A stretch of DNA of 7,859 nucleotides from a bacterium (GTDB lineage Bacteria > JAMCPX01), in the NCBI GenBank assembly GCA_021800575.1, contig JAJYYW010000049.1, forward strand, positions 1-7,859, given 5' to 3'. The notes under the pieces are model-generated. The model was not told where the DNA came from and did no database searches. It worked only from the letters and a program-made list of their open reading frames with translations. How positions within the stretch are numbered: the first letter of the stretch is position 1; each line of letters begins with the position of its first letter. Of the stretch, positions 5,892 through 7,859 are shown piece after piece. The translations under genes were made by a program, and so were the position numbers.

Positions 5892-6786
5892 TGCTGTTCA
5901 CCTCCTTTAATGGATTCACACCGTCCGCACCGCCCGTCAACGGTGTGCTGTCCGGTCCCTGCACGCCGTCCTCGGGTAGGACACCCGTCCTTGCGCGGAG
6001 GACTCCCATGCCCGCAAAGCGCAGGTCGACGAGGGACACCATCTGCATCCGTTCTCCGAAATACCGCATGAGTCCGTTCAGTTTGTCGATCCGCGCGTCG
6101 AGGTCGCTCCTGCCGAACCTGATCATCAGTCCGTCGGTCGTGATCAGCGTGTATCCGGTGCCGTCGACATGGAGTTCCGAAATGTCCTTCCCGACAATCA
6201 TTGAATCGTGATCGAGCGCCCGGATAAAAGCCGTGGCATCGATCACGGGCTGCAGCGGTGTATCTATAAAATTTTCATGTCTGAATGCGAAGCCCGTTAT
6301 CACGGGATAATTCGTCGAATCATTGCTGTCCACCTGCTTGAAGATGATCCCCTGGCCGTCGACATAGTAAAGCCGGCCGAGCAGGATCATGCAGTAGACC
6401 TTCCGCTCGCCCACCGTGATATCGATACTGTGCGGCGGTGATTTCCTGATGGATACGCTGTCGATCCAGGGAATGGACAGGATGTTCGCACGCACAGACC
6501 TCAACGGCACGGCGAAGATGTTTTCTCCCATACGCAGGCCCGAGGCGCGTATGATCTCGGTGGGTAAAACGTGCTCGTACCCTTTGATACCGACCTGCCT
6601 GAGGGCAAAGATCCTCGAGGTACCGATGAAGCCGGCGGCCTTTCGGTACCCCGCGAAGCCTCCGGCGGCAAGACCGGCGGCGACCAGGACGTACCCGGCA
6701 AACCGGGCATACGGGCGTATCCCGGGGCCACGCTTGAACCGCCTCTCGGGTACATTTTTCTGCCGTGTTTTGAAGTCCGAAATCAT
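5875..6786 (-). CDS. ftsQ: Cell division protein FtsQ (POTRA-domain divisome protein)
   Basis: FtsQ is a bitopic inner-membrane protein that, with FtsB and FtsL, links the cytoplasmic Z-ring to septal peptidoglycan synthesis. The 303-residue product has a basic cytoplasmic tail (1-27), one membrane helix at about 28-46 rich in Ala and Gly, a periplasmic POTRA domain at about 59-128 (V65-G-I-K-G-Y70 opening, I105-P-W-I-D109 in the middle), then the FtsQ beta domain to about 270. A Gly/Pro/Asp-rich end (271-303) looks disordered. I chose ATG 6786, 11 bases after the ddl stop, with GTGAGGG before it. The frame is open to 6987, but that part would overlap ddl and lacks family likeness. The gene ends 17 bases inside ftsA. 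FtsQ diverges fast, so the name rests on POTRA layout plus position between ddl and ftsA. Confidence 0.93.
   Translation of the reverse strand: MISDFKTRQKNVPERRFKRGPGIRPYARFAGYVLVAAGLAAGGFAGYRKAAGFIGTSRIFALRQVGIKGYEHVLPTEIIRASGLRMGENIFAVPLRSVRANILSIPWIDSVSIRKSPPHSIDITVGERKVYCMILLGRLYYVDGQGIIFKQVDSNDSTNYPVITGFAFRHENFIDTPLQPVIDATAFIRALDHDSMIVGKDISELHVDGTGYTLITTDGLMIRFGRSDLDARIDKLNGLMRYFGERMQMVSLVDLRFAGMGVLRARTGVLPEDGVQGPDSTPLTGGADGVNPLKEVNSSAKKG
5898..5908 (-). promoter_or_regulatory. Strong ribosome binding site of ftsA inside ftsQ
   Basis: The minus strand reads AAAGGAGGTGA, close to a full anti-16S match, six bases before the GTG at 5891. It lies within the Lys-Glu-Val codons near the end of ftsQ. 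It decides for the GTG start of ftsA, and suggests that ftsA is translated strongly and partly independently of ftsQ. Confidence 0.75.
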
Positions 6787-6797
6787 ACCCTCACGCC

Positions 6798-7748
6798 TCA
6801 AACCTTTCCCTTCAGGCTTGCCGACTGCAGTATCCCGTTGATCAGGTCTTCGTAGTTCATCCCTTTGCTCTCCGCTATCTTCGGAACGTAGCTCAACGCG
6901 GTCAGACCCGGGAGCGTATTGACCTCGAGCAGGTACGGCCTGCCCGCCGATGCAACCTTGAAATCGATTCGCGAATAGAAACTGCACCCCAGCAGGGCAT
7001 GGGCGTTCAACGCTGCCTCCTCCACCGATTTCAGAACAGTGCCCGGCAGGGACGGCGGAATATTGAACACCTCCATACCCTCGGTGTACTTGACCTCGTA
7101 ATCGAGAAACTTCCTGTCCGAACCGTCTTTGACCCGGATCTCCATGGACCCGAGCACTGCATCGTCATAGATTGCCACGGTCACATCCTGGCCCTCGATG
7201 AACTTTTCTATCAACACCCGGCGGTCATGCCGGAACGCCTCTGCCAGCGCACCCGGCAGCTCTTCGGGGACCGAAACCTTGCTGATACCGATGCTCGACC
7301 CCTCGCACGCGGGCTTGACCATGTAGGGCAGGTTCATGCCGCTGAGCCGGAGCAGATCTGCATACTCGATGGGCCTGTTCACCGCGAGATACGGGGGTGT
7401 CAGGACCCCGGCACCGGTGAGGAGGTACTTCGTCAGTATCTTGTCCATCGCGAGCGCGCTCGCCGCAACACCGGATCCCGTGTACGGGATGCCCATGAGC
7501 TCGAGGATACCCTGGACGACTCCGTCTTCACCGAACCGTCCGTGGAGCGCGTTGAAGGCTGCACCGATGCCCTCATCCTTCAGCCGGGAGGGGAGCGTCC
7601 TGTCCACGTTGATCCCGACCGCCCTGTACCCGAGCCTGAGCAGGGACTTGAGCACCGCTTCACCGCTCATCTGCGAGATGCTCTTCTCTGCAGACAGTCC
7701 ACCGTAGAGGACCCCGACCTTCATGGTTTTTGGAACATTTTCTTTCAT
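6798..7748 (-). CDS. ddl: D-alanine--D-alanine ligase
   Basis: Ddl joins two D-Ala with ATP to make the dipeptide that ends the peptidoglycan stem peptide. It is a cytoplasmic ATP-grasp enzyme. The 316-residue product has normal length and the motifs in order: G16-G...S-A-E near the first D-Ala site, H-G-R-F-G-E-D-G, G-S-G-V-A-A-S-A-L-A-M-D-K, the ATP-grasp K-P-A-C-E-G-S-S-I-G-I loop, D-Y-E-V-K-Y of the omega loop, R-I-D-F, and E-V-N-T-L-P-G-L-T with the metal-binding Glu and Asn. The N-terminal S-A-E-K-S-I-S variant departs from the usual S-A-E-R-E-V-S. The ATG overlaps the murB stop (ATGA), and AGGTGA lies just upstream in murB; a second ATG at codon 9 is possible. The order murB-ddl-ftsQ-ftsA-ftsZ is a classic dcw arrangement. 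Confidence 0.97.
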   Translation of the reverse strand: MKENVPKTMKVGVLYGGLSAEKSISQMSGEAVLKSLLRLGYRAVGINVDRTLPSRLKDEGIGAAFNALHGRFGEDGVVQGILELMGIPYTGSGVAASALAMDKILTKYLLTGAGVLTPPYLAVNRPIEYADLLRLSGMNLPYMVKPACEGSSIGISKVSVPEELPGALAEAFRHDRRVLIEKFIEGQDVTVAIYDDAVLGSMEIRVKDGSDRKFLDYEVKYTEGMEVFNIPPSLPGTVLKSVEEAALNAHALLGCSFYSRIDFKVASAGRPYLLEVNTLPGLTALSYVPKIAESKGMNYEDLINGILQSASLKGKV

Positions 7749-7859
7749 GGTTCACCTATAATAACGACTTCGAGCTCCAGCTTTATCTTTGTTTTTTCCT
7801 TCACCTTCTCGATGCCTGCATCGATAAGCGTCAGGACGTCCTCGGCCCGCGCATGCCCG
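7745..7859 (-). CDS. murB: UDP-N-acetylmuramate dehydrogenase, C-terminal end only
   Basis: Only the last 37 codons and the TGA are in the window. They read GHARAEDVLTLIDAGIEKV, then a basic turn and the strand KLELEVVIIGEP. This is the typical MurB ending: an A-x-D-V helix, R/K-V-K-E-K, then L-E-x-E-V-x-x-I-G. MurB reduces UDP-GlcNAc-enolpyruvate to UDP-MurNAc with NADPH and FAD. Its TGA overlaps the ddl ATG by four bases, so the two are in one operon and probably translationally coupled. The active-site residues lie beyond the right edge. The name rests on the tail pattern plus its place before ddl. Confidence 0.82.
   Translation of the reverse strand, partial: GHARAEDVLTLIDAGIEKVKEKTKIKLELEVVIIGEP

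Noticed and set aside
4746..6071. 441-residue plus-strand open frame opposite ftsA and the end of ftsQ
   Set aside because: It is antisense to ftsA with no family likeness and no ribosome site. It is a shadow frame.
6787..6987. Upstream extension of FtsQ to base 6987
   Set aside because: It would overlap the conserved end of ddl by about 190 bases and adds residues with no FtsQ likeness. The ATG at 6786 fits the usual short basic tail before the membrane helix.

Overview
The window joins two blocks that look as if they come from different domains of life. Bases about 1775-7859 are a tightly packed bacterial division and cell-wall (dcw) operon read on the minus strand. In transcription order it runs murB (3' end only), ddl, ftsQ, ftsA, ftsZ, purM, then after a gap of about 220 bases a hotdog-fold acyl-CoA thioesterase. 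FtsQ, FtsA, MurB and Ddl together mark a peptidoglycan-making bacterium. The sequences look broadly like Desulfobacterota or Nitrospirota-type Gram-negatives, but I cannot fix the phylum by eye.

Bases 1-1572 hold one long minus-strand reading frame (524 codons, no stop) that runs off the left edge. Its first residues form a textbook archaeal class III (type IV pilin-like) signal, KGQSAIEYLTTYGW followed by a hydrophobic helix. This style is typical of DPANN archaea such as Micrarchaeota. It is followed by a Cys-paired beta-rich head, a bacterial-Ig-like domain, and at least three tandem repeats of about 85-88 residues with a conserved Cys pair. An archaeal-style TATA box (1610-1621) lies at the right distance upstream. 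Codon use also differs: by hand count ATA supplies 13 of 23 Ile codons here and 5 of 29 in ftsZ.

The join lies somewhere in the roughly 150-base non-coding stretch 1622-1774. A chimeric metagenome contig is the simplest explanation. A real transfer of an archaeal surface-protein gene next to a bacterial dcw operon is the exciting alternative, and read mapping across the join would decide it.

Within the bacterial block the genes act together. MurB and Ddl make peptidoglycan precursors (UDP-MurNAc and D-Ala-D-Ala), FtsQ links the divisome to the periplasm, and FtsA anchors FtsZ filaments to the membrane through the FtsZ C-terminal peptide and the FtsA amphipathic tail. PurM (purine synthesis) sits one base after ftsZ, so it appears to be co-transcribed and perhaps translationally coupled with the division genes. 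Junctions are 4-base or 17-base overlaps, or gaps of 1 or 11 bases, and ribosome binding sites lie inside the preceding genes.
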